Assembly (NCBI GenBank): GCA_914767885.1 | Contig: CAJZBQ010000045.1 | Coordinates: forward strand, 275,001-339,000 | Reading direction: 5' to 3' | Origin: Blepharisma stoltei | Lineage: Eukaryota > Ciliophora > Heterotrichea > Heterotrichida > Blepharismidae | DNA length: 64,000 nucleotides | In this document: positions 54,701 to 64,000 of the stretch, in pieces | Position numbering within the stretch: the stretch's first letter is position 1 | How the letters are laid out: every line of letters starts with the position of its first letter | Position numbers and translations under genes: made by a program | The notes under the pieces: model-generated | What the model was told of the DNA's origin: nothing | Databases searched by the model: none | Seen by the model: only the letters and a program-made list of their open reading frames with translations

Positions 54701-56958
54701 CACAGGCTGCCTTTCACGATCAGAAACCTCAGGTGTTGACTGAACTTCACAAGGAGTTCGGAGGCTGCTTGATGACTCTGTACCGCCAGTCTTTATTATC
54801 GAATTTTCTCCAACACTTCCAAGCTCATCAAGCTGAGCTTGTACCATTATTTCATTATCTAAAAATTTTTGTTCAATCTCATTAAATCTATTTTGCAATG
54901 TCAGCCTAAATTGATCCACAAGCTCACTTTTGCTATTTTTCAGGCTTTCTGGTGGAGGGTCTTTAATATCAATCCATTCTTCATCTCTTTCTGTTTCTTG
55001 CCTTTTTAAAGAAAAATTCGAAGAGTTTGAGCTTTGGTCTTGTAACGTTAATTCTTCATGATGAGGAAAAGACTCAATTTCAATCGGCTCAATGTTTTTT
55101 TTGGTAAATAAAGAATTCAAAAGAGAGCTGCTGAACGCTAGATCTTCAGACGAATGAGATTGGTATGATTCTTCAATTTCTTCAATTATCTTATTTTTTA
55201 ATACACTTCTAAACCATCTTTGAATAATAATTGCTGCTTTATCAGGGCTATATTTATCATGCATTAATTGTTTGGCTTCTAGTACTCTTTCCTGAAGATT
55301 TTTTAATTTTTCTTTTAATAATCCTTGGCTATCTCGGATACTATCTGAGACTTTGAGATCTTCCAAAGACTCATGGCCATAAGGATGCACAGCTATATCT
55401 GAAAGGTCAGAATCAGTTTGGATTTTTCAGGCACTCAGATTATTTATTTTATGGTTTGGGGACTTTTTCGGGTCACTTTCATGTCTGTAAAGGCTCATTG
55501 GATTTATGTATTCACTTTGTGATAAAGGCTCGGATAGTAAGCGCTTTTTCGTATATTCTTGAATATTGTTATAAAGAATCTTTTTTTTCTTTTTCTTTTT
55601 GGTTTTTTTCACTGCTGATTTTCGCTGCTTGTCTATCATTTCAAGTGCTCTTTCTCTTTCTTTTTCTTTTACTAATTCTTCAAGCCTACTTTGAAGCTCT
55701 GCGATTTTGACTTCTTTTCTTTTAAGTTTCATATATTTTTGGATGTTTGGGTCAGGGCTTCAATGCGTTTCTTTTGGTTTTTCGATTTTGGGGCTTTTTC
55801 GTCTTGGTCTAATATTTGGGTATAAATCTAATCCAATATGAGCTCTTCTTTCGTTAAGTGACCGTTCTCTCTCAGCTCTTTTCTTTTCTTTGAGTTCTAT
55901 TTCTTCAGCATTTCTTTCATATTCTTTATTTTCAAATTTACTTTGATCTACACCTCAAGCCAATTTATGAAGTTTTTTCTCTTTTGTAATTTTTTTCGCA
56001 TTTTGTTTTCTAATGGCTTCATTTGCTTTTTTCAATTTATTTTTCTTTTCTTCTTCTTTTTTCTTGATTTCTTCTTCTTTTTTGATGTTTAAACTCTTTT
56101 CTAAGTGAGTGAACAAAACAATTTTGTTCACACTCACGGAGGGGGGGTTAATTTTTTTTTTAAAAAAATTTATATATAAATTTTATAAAAAAATATTTTT
56201 TTTCGCAATTTAAAAAAATCCTAATTCACAAAAATTGGAAAGCAAATATTAATTTAATTTATAAAATTTATGTTTTAAAAAGCAATTTGTTTAAAATTAA
56301 ACAGAATTAGCTCTAGATTTCATTATACTAATTATCATTTATATATCAAAATTTTTTTATAAAAAAATTTTTGTTCACTCAGGAAGGGTGGGTTTTTGGC
56401 AAAAGATAGGGATTTTTCTAATGGTTTTGTTCACTCACGGGGGGAGTAAGTGATTTTTTTTGTGAGTGTTTCGTTGATAATCTTCTTTATTTTTCCGCTG
56501 GCTGGCTTTTCTTTTACAGCTTCAATTTCTATTTGTTTTGGCTGAGACAGTTGGATTTTTCTGTCTCGTTTAGATGATTTAGATCGTCAAGGCTTAGGAC
56601 TTATTTCGTGTTCAATTTTCGGCTCAGGAGGACTCTTAAATCTTTTTGGAATTGATTTTACAGCTGGTGCAATTTTTGCAGGAGAAGTTTCTTTGCTTAT
56701 TGATATTTTATCTTTTAAGATTATATTTGTTTCTGATTTCTTTAATTGAGGTTTTGTTTTTAAAAGATTTTCTGGCTTTTTAGATAAAGATTTTTTAGTT
56801 GGGAGGGCTTGGCATGATTTTATTTTCTTTCCTGTTACTAGGGAAGAATTATTTTGGTTACCATTTGTGTTTAAGTTCAGGATGAATTTTGGCGATGATG
56901 GTTTTTGGCTTTCAATTGCAAATAATACGTCTTCCTGATTTTTCATATATAAATTCAT
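51727..56958 (-). CDS. Very large IQ-motif, coiled-coil protein with DUF4378-like C terminus
   Basis: About 1500 residues after removal of 54243-54621 and the element near 56105. The N terminus is basic and Ser/Pro-rich (SQKPSSPKFILNLN, PAVKSIPKRFKSPPEPK). It is followed by charged helical segments (IKKEEEIKKKEEEKKNKLKKANEAIRKQ; KKRAERERSLNERRAHIGLDLYPN), an IQ-like motif AAIIIQRWFRSVLKNKI, an acidic disordered centre, and a conserved C-terminal block (SRQIYLQMLFDCVNEALNYI, FREEKMSGLLCQDVHEEENSWLDYEEEEVQVKLDLADMVLEVIVVETI) resembling DUF4378 of plant TRM/Longifolia and microtubule-associated proteins. Likely a microtubule or centrosome/basal-body protein. The join across the 56105 element is one base out of frame next to an A-run, so the reading there is uncertain. 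Confidence 0.75.
54243..54607 (-). mobile_element. Class S insertion in the large IQ-motif gene
   Basis: Target duplication GTGTACATTGATAT (54229-54242) and GTGTACATTTATAT (54608-54621). GC-rich. On the minus strand it carries GCAGAGGTGCAAATCCTCGG, a clear T-arm-like stem (GAGG/CCTC) with a 7-nt TGCAAAT loop, close to its 3' end and followed by TAATTAATTAATAT. Removing 379 bp gives NEPYINVHEEYEEPIYEEGS in frame. Confidence 0.87.
56105..56446 (-). mobile_element. Class T element, family 1 (342 bp, TAA duplication), one end truncated
   Basis: TAA at 56102-56104 and 56447-56449. The right end is CACGGGGGGAG; the left end starts directly at GTGAGTGAACAAAAC and has lost the usual C-run (CCCCCCCTCC). 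The interior is typical. TNA-precise excision leaves the large gene one base out of frame. Confidence 0.82.
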
Positions 56959-57146
56959 GTTAATAAATAAAACTCGTACTTGATAATTTTAAAATTTATA
57001 ATAAAAATTATTTATATCAACAATCAATTAATCTATTAATTGCCTCTTTAATTCTCAACTATTTAATCAATTATCGACTATTCTTCTTTAATTCATGCAA
57101 AAAAAATAATTTTGCTTTTACTAGAACAATTTACATTTAATAAAAT

Positions 57147-60100
57147 ATGATCCAAATGAATATATCGCACTTATCCTTCCCACTCGAATCATCTCTGAAA
57201 GATACTAGAATCCCATTGCTTGATCCAAATGACCAAGGCTATTCTGACTCTCAAAGCTTAAGTATTATTTCTCGTGAATTTAGTAAAGAAGGCCAAATCT
57301 GTCCTGTATGTAACGATTATTCATCTGAAATCATAATTTTTAACATATGCAAGCATTCGTTCTGTAGCCGATGCATAAAGCTATATAGAAGTTTCCTATG
57401 TTTGGCGCTGTAAGGCCGATAAATTCTGATCGGAATTTATCGGTAGGTTGCACCAAATCAATGCCTTGGTCGGACCAAAAAGCGATTTGGTCCGACGAAC
57501 TTGGAAAGCTCCTGGGAAAATGTTTGCGCTTTTAGCGCTATATAGAGGAAACCTCTATACCTTTCGACTCAGATTACACAGTCATCTGTGCTATGAATAA
57601 AATGCCTTCAATATGGTTGCCCAGAGCCTGTTCCTATAGAAGTGATCTATAGCCATCTAACTCCAAACCTGAAAACCCTTTATGAAAAACTTAAAACGCG
57701 GTCAGAAATTTATAAAAATGAGCATTTTAGATGATGCCCAGCACCTAATTGTGAAGGCTATGACAATGGAACAATAAAAAAGCACAAATTAACATGCAAT
57801 CAATGCGGATTTCTGTTTTGCTATTACTGCAACCAAGCCTGACATGGATCAAAAAAATGCAATAATGGCAATGATTATCAGTTCGAAAAATGAGCAAATG
57901 GAAATAAAGTTAAATATTGCCCCAACTGCAGGCTAAAAATAGAAAAAGATGGCGGCTGTCCAGAGATGATATGCCCAAATTGCAACTATGCTTGATGCTG
58001 GATATGTGGAAAAGAAAGAAATGCTAATTACCATGATGAAATGTTTTGCTTAATTGGATTAAGCAAGTGAGAGTTTTATTGATATATAATATTTGCTGGG
58101 AATAAAGCATTATTTTTAACTAATAATTATCATAATTTCATATATATAAAATAGGATGAAGATTATCTATTAATAGCTTTCTATTATTGAGAATAAAGTT
58201 AAGGTTATGCTAATCATAAGTAGGTAAACCCAATAGCCGTCGCTCACCTTGACTTCAAAGGGAAAAATAAGTTTCCCTCTTCGGCTGGGCTTCCCAAAAC
58301 CTGTGAGCCTTCTTCAAGAATTGGAGTATGTCCATTTTTCAGCTTCACCAGGATATGTCCTACCTGCTCCATAAGGAGTGCGCCTCGGAGTCCTTCTTCA
58401 ATCAACGTTACTATTATTTCTATATTGAGAATAGACATGTCATTTTTGGTATGATTTTTGCACCTGCTCTATTACCTTTTAGTGTATTGGTGTTTTTTGT
58501 GATTATGATTGAAATATTCGGAGAGAGATTTGATGACGCAGATGAAATGGTAAAATATTTGGCTAGCTTTCCCTTAAGAGCGTGCAAAAAGATTACTTTT
58601 TTGGCTTGTAAACATATTTTTATATAGATTAATTTTATATAAATTAACATTGTCATAATATTGAGCTTAATTCTAAAACATAAATTTATAGTTAATCTGT
58701 ATGCCCTTAATCAAGTTTTTAAATATAAAAATTTTAAAAAAAAATTACCCTATTATAAGCCAAAGAAAAAAATTTTCGCTCTTTAAGGGGGTTACTTCAC
58801 ACGACGACTATTTCATAACGATTATTTTTTTGTTGGCCTGGCCTATTTTTTTTTTCATCTATTTTTTTTTGGCCTATTTTTTTTTGGCCTATTTTTTTTT
58901 TTAGCCTATTTTTTTGGGCCTATTTTTTTTCACCTTTTTTTTCTTTGGCCTATTTTTTTTTAACATATTTTTTTTTGGTCTATTTTTTTTGGCCTATTTT
59001 TTTTTGGCCTATTTTTTTTTACCTATTTTTTTTTGGCCTATTTTTTTTTGGCCTATTTTTTTTTGGCCTATTTTTTTTTGGCCTATTATTTTTTGCCTTT
59101 TTTTTTTGCCTTGCCTCATTCATGAAGCTGCTGAGCGGACTAAAACCTTATTGAGAAACAGAAACTTTTCCTTGCGCGATTAATATTGAGTAAAGTAAGT
59201 GGAAAACTCCTAATTAAATCTAAAATTCTCGAAATTTTAAAAGCAAATAATTGGTATTCATTGAGTAAGAAATCTGTTAAGGGTGCATTTTTTATTGGCT
59301 AAATCGTTTAAAACACATTAAAAATTATATATTAAAATGATTAGTATAGAATTATGGGCAAATATTAGTAAAAAATAGCTAAAAAATTGTCAAAAAAAGG
59401 CCCAAAAAAAAAATAGGTGAAAAAAAAAATAGGTGAAAAAAAAATAGGTGAAAAAAAAATAGGCCAACAAAAAAATAGTCGTTACGAAATAGTCGTCGTG
59501 TGAAGATACGCTTAAAGGGAGGGACATGCAAGAAAAAATGGCTACTTTATTCTATAGCTTTTGTATTTTCGCCTATTATTGTTGTATTGATGATGGTATC
59601 ATTTGCTTTTATAATTGGCTTACGTATATCAAAGCTTGGGCATAGAAATGGATACTATGCGTGATGGCTGTCAGTATTTTTTGGATTTCTTAATCCCCCT
59701 TTAAATTTGAACAAATATCGGTATGATTCAATTGTTTTGGATACATTAAAACCCTTTAAATTGGAGCAAATTTATTTTGCAAAAGGAAATTTTATAAGTA
59801 AAAAATAGTAAACTAATTTTGACTTGATTTAATACAAAAGTGTAAGTAAAATGCTATTAAAACAATTTTTTCTTTGTATCGATTATTCTTTATAAAATAA
59901 ATTAAAATCTATAAAATATCGCACTCAATTTTTGATTGTTTAAAAATTTTTTATATAGGAAAAATTTATTATAATTTTTTTAAAAAAAAGAAAATTAACT
60001 CCCTTTTGATTTTTATTCCAATTTAAAGGGAAAGTTATAGGAGTTGTATTGTTTATAGCATTTGTTTTCATATTAATTGCGCTTAGTATTGCTGCACCGT

Positions 60101-60201
60101 TATGCGGATTTTTCTTTTTCTTATTGAAGCTATATTTTATTTTTAAAAGACTAACTAGCAATGAAATTAAAGTTGAAGAATACCCTAGGAGTTTAGTCTA
60201 A
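57147..60201 (+). CDS. RBR-type E3 ubiquitin ligase with C-terminal membrane helices
   Basis: RING1 (CPVCNDYSSEIIIFNICKHSFCSRC) is followed, after removal of 57386-57559, by KCLQYGCPEPVPIEVIYSHLTPNLKTLYEKL. The in-between-RING domain is CPAPNCEGYDNG..CNQCGFLFCYYCNQAWHG, and RING2 (YCPNCRLKIEKDGGCPEMICPNCNYAWCWICG) contains the catalytic-position Cys of RBR ligases. The C-terminal part has several hydrophobic helices (MIFAPALLPFSVLVFFVIMIEIF; IAFVFSPIIVVLMMVSFAFIIGL; GVVLFIAFVFILIALSIAAP). Removal of 58196-58433, a complex insertion between about 58583 and 59526, and 59693-60037 is needed; a further short interruption near 58090-58190 is unresolved. Many Trp/Cys-flanking residues are TGA. Acts in ubiquitin transfer at a membrane. 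Confidence 0.82.
57386..57554 (+). mobile_element. Hairpin-rich inverted-repeat element in the RBR gene
   Basis: CTATA at 57381-57385 and 57555-57559. Inverted ends TATAGAAGTTTCCT / AGGAAACCTCTATA. The inside holds two strong hairpins (CCGATAAATT..AATTTATCGG; TTGGTCGGACC..GGTCCGACGAA). Deleting 174 bp gives SRCIKLYLSTQITQSSVLWIKCL in frame. Confidence 0.78.
58196..58416 (-). mobile_element. Class S insertion in the RBR gene
   Basis: Target duplication TTTCTATTATTGAGAATA (58178-58195) and TTTCTAT-ATTGAGAATA (58417-58433). GC-rich body of about 200 bp. Removing it joins the segment ending IEN to RHVIFGMIFAPALLPF. Confidence 0.75.
58795..59505. mobile_element. Foldback element with long TIRs and minisatellite arms
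   Basis: Inverted ends CTTCACACGACGACTATTTC / GAAATAGTCGTCGTGTGAAG, extending with one or two changes for about 45 bp up to GTTGGCCT / AGGCCAAC. Flanked by TTA and ATA. It is part of a larger insertion in the RBR gene; the gene sequences TGCAAAAAG (58583) and TGCAAGAAA (59527) lie on either side. Confidence 0.8.
58836..59110. repeat. Minisatellite (GGCCTATTTTTTTT)n
   Basis: About 18-20 imperfect copies of a 14-bp unit on the plus strand, with ACCTA, AACATA and TAGCCTA variants. The complementary arm near 59400-59470 has shorter AAAAATAGGTGA repeats. Frames here encode artificial Phe/Leu/Ala/Tyr repeats and are not genes. Confidence 0.92.
59693..60034 (+). mobile_element. Class T element, family 2 (342 bp, TTA duplication) in the RBR gene
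   Basis: TTA at 59690-59692 and 60035-60037. CCCCCTTTAAATTTGAACAAA at the left and TCCAATTTAAAGGGAAAG at the right, with an internal inverted copy. Removal joins WLSVFFGFL to IGVVLFIAFVF, in frame within a membrane helix. Confidence 0.9.
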
Positions 60202-60293
60202 TATCAAGAATAATAGTTATATTACACTCATATTAAGGCTAATTCAAATTGCAAAAATAATAATTAAAAATTTAAAAATATATTAACAATATT

Positions 60294-62744
60294 TTATGCG
60301 CTCACATTCTCATCTCGAAGCATGCTGAATCCCAAGGAAAACTCGTTTTTAAAATTAATCCCTTCAACCCATTGCTTATATTTTTTATTTTCAGTTGGGG
60401 GAGGAAGCAATGGATCAATTGCAATCCTAAAAGCATTCTCTAACATTGCAGGAATTAATTTAGCTAAATATGAACATCCTAATTCTAGGCATGGATTTGT
60501 GTTCACCTCTATCAGCCAAACCTTAAAATCTCTGTCTATCATAAAATCATATCCAAATACCTCAAAAGCATGCATTTTTTTTTGATCATTTAAAATTCCT
60601 TTAACTGCCTTTACACTATCAAACACAAATTTTTTAATTTGTGGCAAAATATTATCATAAAAATTGATTTCCGGATAATTAGCTGTAAGGTATTTTTGGA
60701 AATCTGAATATGAAAGCTTATTTCCAGACTCGAATTTCCCATACTCTTCGCATTTATTTTGGACTGCATCATTGGTTAAATGGATAAATTTATCGTTTGA
60801 TTTTAATGAAAATTCTTTTGAAGCTGTCCTTAGATATCCTTCTTCATAAAAATATGCTTGGAGATACCCATTTATGCTGGTAACTAATGCATAACATCTG
60901 ATATCAAATTTTCTTTTATTTATAAGAAGTGGCTTATCAATATATTTTTGAATTATATAGGTCCGCTCTTTTGAGCCCGCAAGAGAAACTATTTCGTTTA
61001 TTTCTTGAAGAGAATTGCTGACTCGGATCCCATTTCCTCGATTTGTATTTTCTCCTGGTTTGATGATCCAGGTTGAATTCGGAGTATAAGCTGAGTTAAA
61101 ATCATTTCAGCTTTGAGAATTTAAGCTGTCAATGTGAAAAGTAGTGGGAACAACTCGGAATATATCTTGATTTAAAGATTCGTAGAGAGAGAGATAAATT
61201 ATAGGGGGTCCCAGGGGATTATTCCAGCCCCTACCCTTACACGGATTAGCTTCGCGCTTCAGTGGCGTTAAGCACTAATCCCAGCTAACGCCCTTTTCTG
61301 ATGACGTCATCAAAAATGGTGACGTCGACATCTTTCGGGGAGACTCACCCAACCTGCTTGGACCAAAAAACTTCAGCAAAGGACTCTCTTAACCCCTGGT
61401 AGTGCTCAGGGTATGAGGGAGCCGTCCGTTGCCTCCTTCTGGAACTACCTCTGCCATTTTACAGGCAACATAATGCTCCTCCAGAAGTACCTGCTTGGTA
61501 TTGCGCCGTCGGTCTTTCGTCTGTGGGTCGAGGAGAGGTCCAGTTAGCCCAAACCTGCTCCCACCCCGGGAAACCACACCTCCATCCGACCCCGTGGCCC
61601 TTCGGGGCCGCCATTTTGTTAAGTGACCCGAATTTCGGAACTTCCTGTTTTTCTGTCGGACTGCGGCCTTCGCCATCATGGAAGGCGTAATTTAAGATTC
61701 GTAGAAGGCTTTTAAGTTGATGAATAATTTCTTTTTGCTACAAAGACTGCTATTATTAGGTAATCTATTATGAATCTTGACAACTTCTGACATATTTTGA
61801 ATTGGCTTTAGCTTGGCATAGCTTGGAGAGCTTTTAATTAGTAAAGTTCCTTCAACCTCACTCTGGACAAATTTTGATGGAGTTTCTTGAACTAATTGCT
61901 CTTCTATAACTCCAGTAAAACCAGGCAAACTCTCAATAGTAGATCTATGCTTAAGCTGAGTCCATATCAAATTCGCTTGAGATGGATTCTCAATTCTGCT
62001 TCACCACCACCTTGATTTCATAATATGATTCACTAAAGGCGAATTATTTCCTTTCCCTATATAATATTTAAAAGTTGTAGTTTTATTCTGAAAATCAATT
62101 GCATTGCTTGATTGTATCACTTTAATTCATTTGTTCCAAATAACTTCTTTTGGGCATATTTTCAATTTTTCAATTTTTTGAGCCTTTTTTGGAGTCTTAT
62201 GAGTTTTCTTAGGAAGCTCTAGCTTTGGCAATTCTGCGAGTTGGGGTTTTAAAGATGGCTTCTTTTGAGCTCTGAAATGTGGATGTGAGGATATTCCTTC
62301 AATTGAAATATCAAGAGCTGGACAAATTACTGTTTTGTTAAGCTTTTTCGACTCTCTTGATTGCTCTCTTCCAACTCTGTTGAAAACTCCTAAAATGCTC
62401 CGATTGACTGAATCGTCGATGTGCTGCATAATAGCATCAAGACTTGTCTCTGCTGTTTCAGTTTCAATTGGTGGCAGATCTGGCACATTTTGAGGAAGAG
62501 GCTCAAGAACGACGCAGTCAGAGTTATTGCGCCTGGATTTTTGTCTTTGGCAATCATTCGTGCTTTTAGGCTTTTCTTCATTCAATATAAGACTCTCTTT
62601 TGACATGCTTTTGTAATCTTTTCAATGTTTTCCTAGCCTTGAAATTGATGGGACTTTAAAATGTTCTTGTTCTTTTAAATCTTGTGCTCTTGATTTAACT
62701 TTTTCTACCACAAGCTGTGAAAGGAGTTCAAAGTCTCTTTCCAT
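60294..62744 (-). CDS. Tubulin tyrosine ligase-like (TTLL) enzyme
   Basis: 643 residues in one frame after removal of 61187-61705. An N-terminal extension of about 200 residues (MERDFELLSQLVVEKVKSRAQD) precedes the TTL domain: TTTFKYYIGKGNNSPLVNHIMKSRWWW, STWIIKPGENTNRGNGIRV (ATP-binding loop), RTYIIQKYIDKPLLINKRKFDIRCYALVTS, FIHLTNDAVQNKCEEYGKFESGNKLSY, FEVFGYDFMIDRDFKVWLIEVNTNPCLE. The catalytic E-x-N near the end is intact (LIEVNTNP). These enzymes add Tyr, Glu or Gly to tubulin tails; the subtype cannot be told, though cilia are the likely site. TGA is Trp at IWNKWIKV, RWWWSR and SQSWND. Confidence 0.92.
61187..61689 (-). mobile_element. Class S insertion in the TTLL gene
   Basis: Target duplication ATTTAAAGATTCGTAGA (61170-61186) and ATTTAAGATTCGTAGA (61690-61705). 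The most GC-rich block in the window. A T-arm-like GGGGCTGGAATAATCCCC motif lies close to its minus-strand 3' end, and the direct dyad TGATGACGTCATCA near 61300 is notable. Removing 519 bp gives LKAFYESLNQDIFRVVPTTF in frame. Confidence 0.9.
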
Positions 62745-63192
62745 GATTTTAACTGAATATTAGAAATAGATCAGGATTTATTTAAATTTTGTTTCGTTTC
62801 GAATGAGTTGTAATAGAAAATTAAGATATAAATAATTTAAATTCATATAAGATCGATGAATTATATATTTTATCAAAAATCATTAACTATAGTTAAATAT
62901 ATAAATGTAAAATTTAAAAGCGTTAAAACAATGCTACAATGAAAAATATTTTATAAAGTAAATTTAGAATTGATAAATATATATAATTCTGTACCAAAAA
63001 CTGATTTAAATAGTATATTACTTATGAGGTGAAAAAATTATTTGTATATATATTCTTATTTTTGCTATTTCTTTAAATAATTTTTTATAGGATTTTAAAC
63101 TTACTTTAGCTCAAGTCTTAAGCTATAAAATCGGTTTTAATCTTTATTGGCCTTAGTATTTATATTAAAACAGCATTATCGTAATCATTGCA
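62745..63192. other. AT-rich intergenic spacer
   Basis: About 450 bp, very AT-rich, between two minus-strand genes. No gene or repeat seen. Confidence 0.55.
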
Positions 63193-64000
63193 TTATTGTT
63201 TAAAATTATTAAGAGGTACAGACTCTGTCATAATTTCCCAAGGATACATCATAAATGGTGACCAACTTCCTTCAGGCTTTTTCAAAATCTGCTTTACATC
63301 TCCTTTCTTCCTTAGCTTTAAGAACTGTGTTGGCTTTCTTATTTTCGGCAAAGGCAAATCATTTATAGAAGATGAATTATCCAAAGTCCTCTTTCCAATT
63401 CTCATTGCATCATTAAGTTTTTTCAAAAGCTTAATTATTTCTGCTTTTTTTCTTTTTTCATTGCTTTCACTAATATACTTATCATAAATCGCTCTTCCTA
63501 AGGCTTTTATTAATAGCTCATCTCTACTTGATGATGAAGAATCTTCAATCTCTCTTTGCACATAATATTTTATAGCATCATAAAAATCCCCTTCTTTTTC
63601 ATAATTGTTTTCGTTCTCTTTGACATTTCATATTTTCAGAATATTCCCGAATAATAAAGCAAATCTTTCTAATAGTCAGAGGAGAAGAACAATCAATGGA
63701 ACGGAAAAAAGGGCAACTACATCCTTAAAAGGGTTATAGCTCCATAAGACTCAGAAATCTACGGCGTAAATTTGAAAAACCATTCCAATTGTGGAAAGTG
63801 TCATAACGAAGTAGTATTGAGGACTAAAACCAAACCGCAAAAGATTTTCGGTTGACTTTAATAAGGTGCGGCCTGAGTGAGGGGTGCGATCTGATAAAAC
63901 CCATCTGCAGCGCCTTCCTTCATATATTCCTTTGAGATCCATTAGCTTCTCAGAAAGGAGCCTGCCTGTTCTACATTCAATAGCATTATTTAAAAACACG
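63193..64000 (-). CDS. C-terminal part of an unknown membrane protein (5' end outside window)
   Basis: Open across the right edge. Visible: NNAIECRTGRLLSEKLMDLKGIYEGRRCRWVLSDR, then hydrophobic helices (YYFVMTLSTIGMVFQIYAVDFWVLW; VVALFSVPLIVLLLWLLERFALLFG) joined by TGA-coded Trp, then a cytosolic helical tail (YEKEGDFYDAIKYYVQREIEDSSSSS, KAEIIKLLKKLNDAMRIGKRTLD) ending PLNNFKQ. The layout (helices near the end, basic tail) is not diagnostic and I do not recognise the family. Confidence 0.7.

Noticed and set aside
58701-59183. Phe/Tyr/Leu-rich open frames
   Set aside because: Translation of the (GGCCTATTTTTTTT)n minisatellite in different registers.
61389-61679. 96-codon minus frame in the GC-rich block of the TTLL gene
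   Set aside because: Lies entirely within a class S insertion; no similarity to protein families and no matching frame in other copies.

Overview
This window reads as germline (micronuclear) DNA of a heterotrich ciliate; a Blepharisma-like species fits best. The reasons are: (1) conserved proteins carry in-frame TGA where tryptophan is expected (WD40 WD pairs, SEC13, the S1 segment of a cation channel, TTLL, RBR), while every recognisable gene ends in TAA or TAG; (2) three 15-nt GT..AG introns are visible; (3) most genes are cut by non-coding insertions that must be removed exactly to give a readable protein. When the segments I mark are deleted on paper, 11 multiply or singly interrupted genes (NSMAF, the channel, SEC13, TRAPPC8, the ARF-like GTPase, two membrane paralogues, two coiled-coil genes, the CBM20 gene, TTLL) return to one continuous frame with lengths divisible by three. 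This is not what pseudogenes look like.

Layout: 1-1695 is the 3' part of the large-subunit rRNA, itself holding two 73/74-bp insertions flanked by 7-8 bp direct repeats. Then follow NSMAF/FAN (2568-6694, +), an unknown basic protein, a stand-alone RRP5/PDCD11 C-terminal HAT module, a small unknown protein, a cyclic-nucleotide-gated-type cation channel with a zinc knuckle (9682-12352, -), a large coiled-coil protein, a zinc-finger/LRR protein, two small coiled-coil genes, SEC13, a mitochondrial carrier, SF-assemblin, a small membrane protein, mitochondrial bL27, a Sec3-like fragment, SEC61 alpha, TRAPPC8, an ARF-like GTPase, two tandem paralogous membrane proteins with long charged low-complexity regions (34576-41806, -), more coiled-coil and ankyrin genes, a CBM20 starch-binding protein, proteasome alpha-7 (PSMA3), a two-TM protein, a very large IQ-motif protein, an RBR ubiquitin ligase, a TTLL-type ligase and the 3' part of a membrane protein.

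Insertions fall into several classes. Class T (15 copies, about 290-560 bp) are short inverted-repeat elements with C-run termini and a 3-bp TNA (TAA, TTA, TGA) duplication; three sequence families are recognisable. Class F are 210-235 bp near-perfect palindromes, two of them nested inside other insertions. Class C are small (108-176 bp) elements with 8-14 bp duplications. Short AT-rich TA-bounded segments (55-93 bp, several near 74 bp) also interrupt genes. Class S are GC-rich, 240-860 bp retroposon-like insertions with 8-20 bp target duplications, often with a tRNA T-arm-like motif near one end; at least nine sit inside open reading frames. The S class is the most notable feature: its copies behave exactly like internal eliminated sequences although their duplications are not TA. 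No transposase or reverse transcriptase gene is present, so all elements here are non-autonomous.

The genes are ordinary housekeeping and cilium/cytoskeleton genes of both strands, tightly spaced, with no operon logic. Gaps are AT-rich and mostly featureless.
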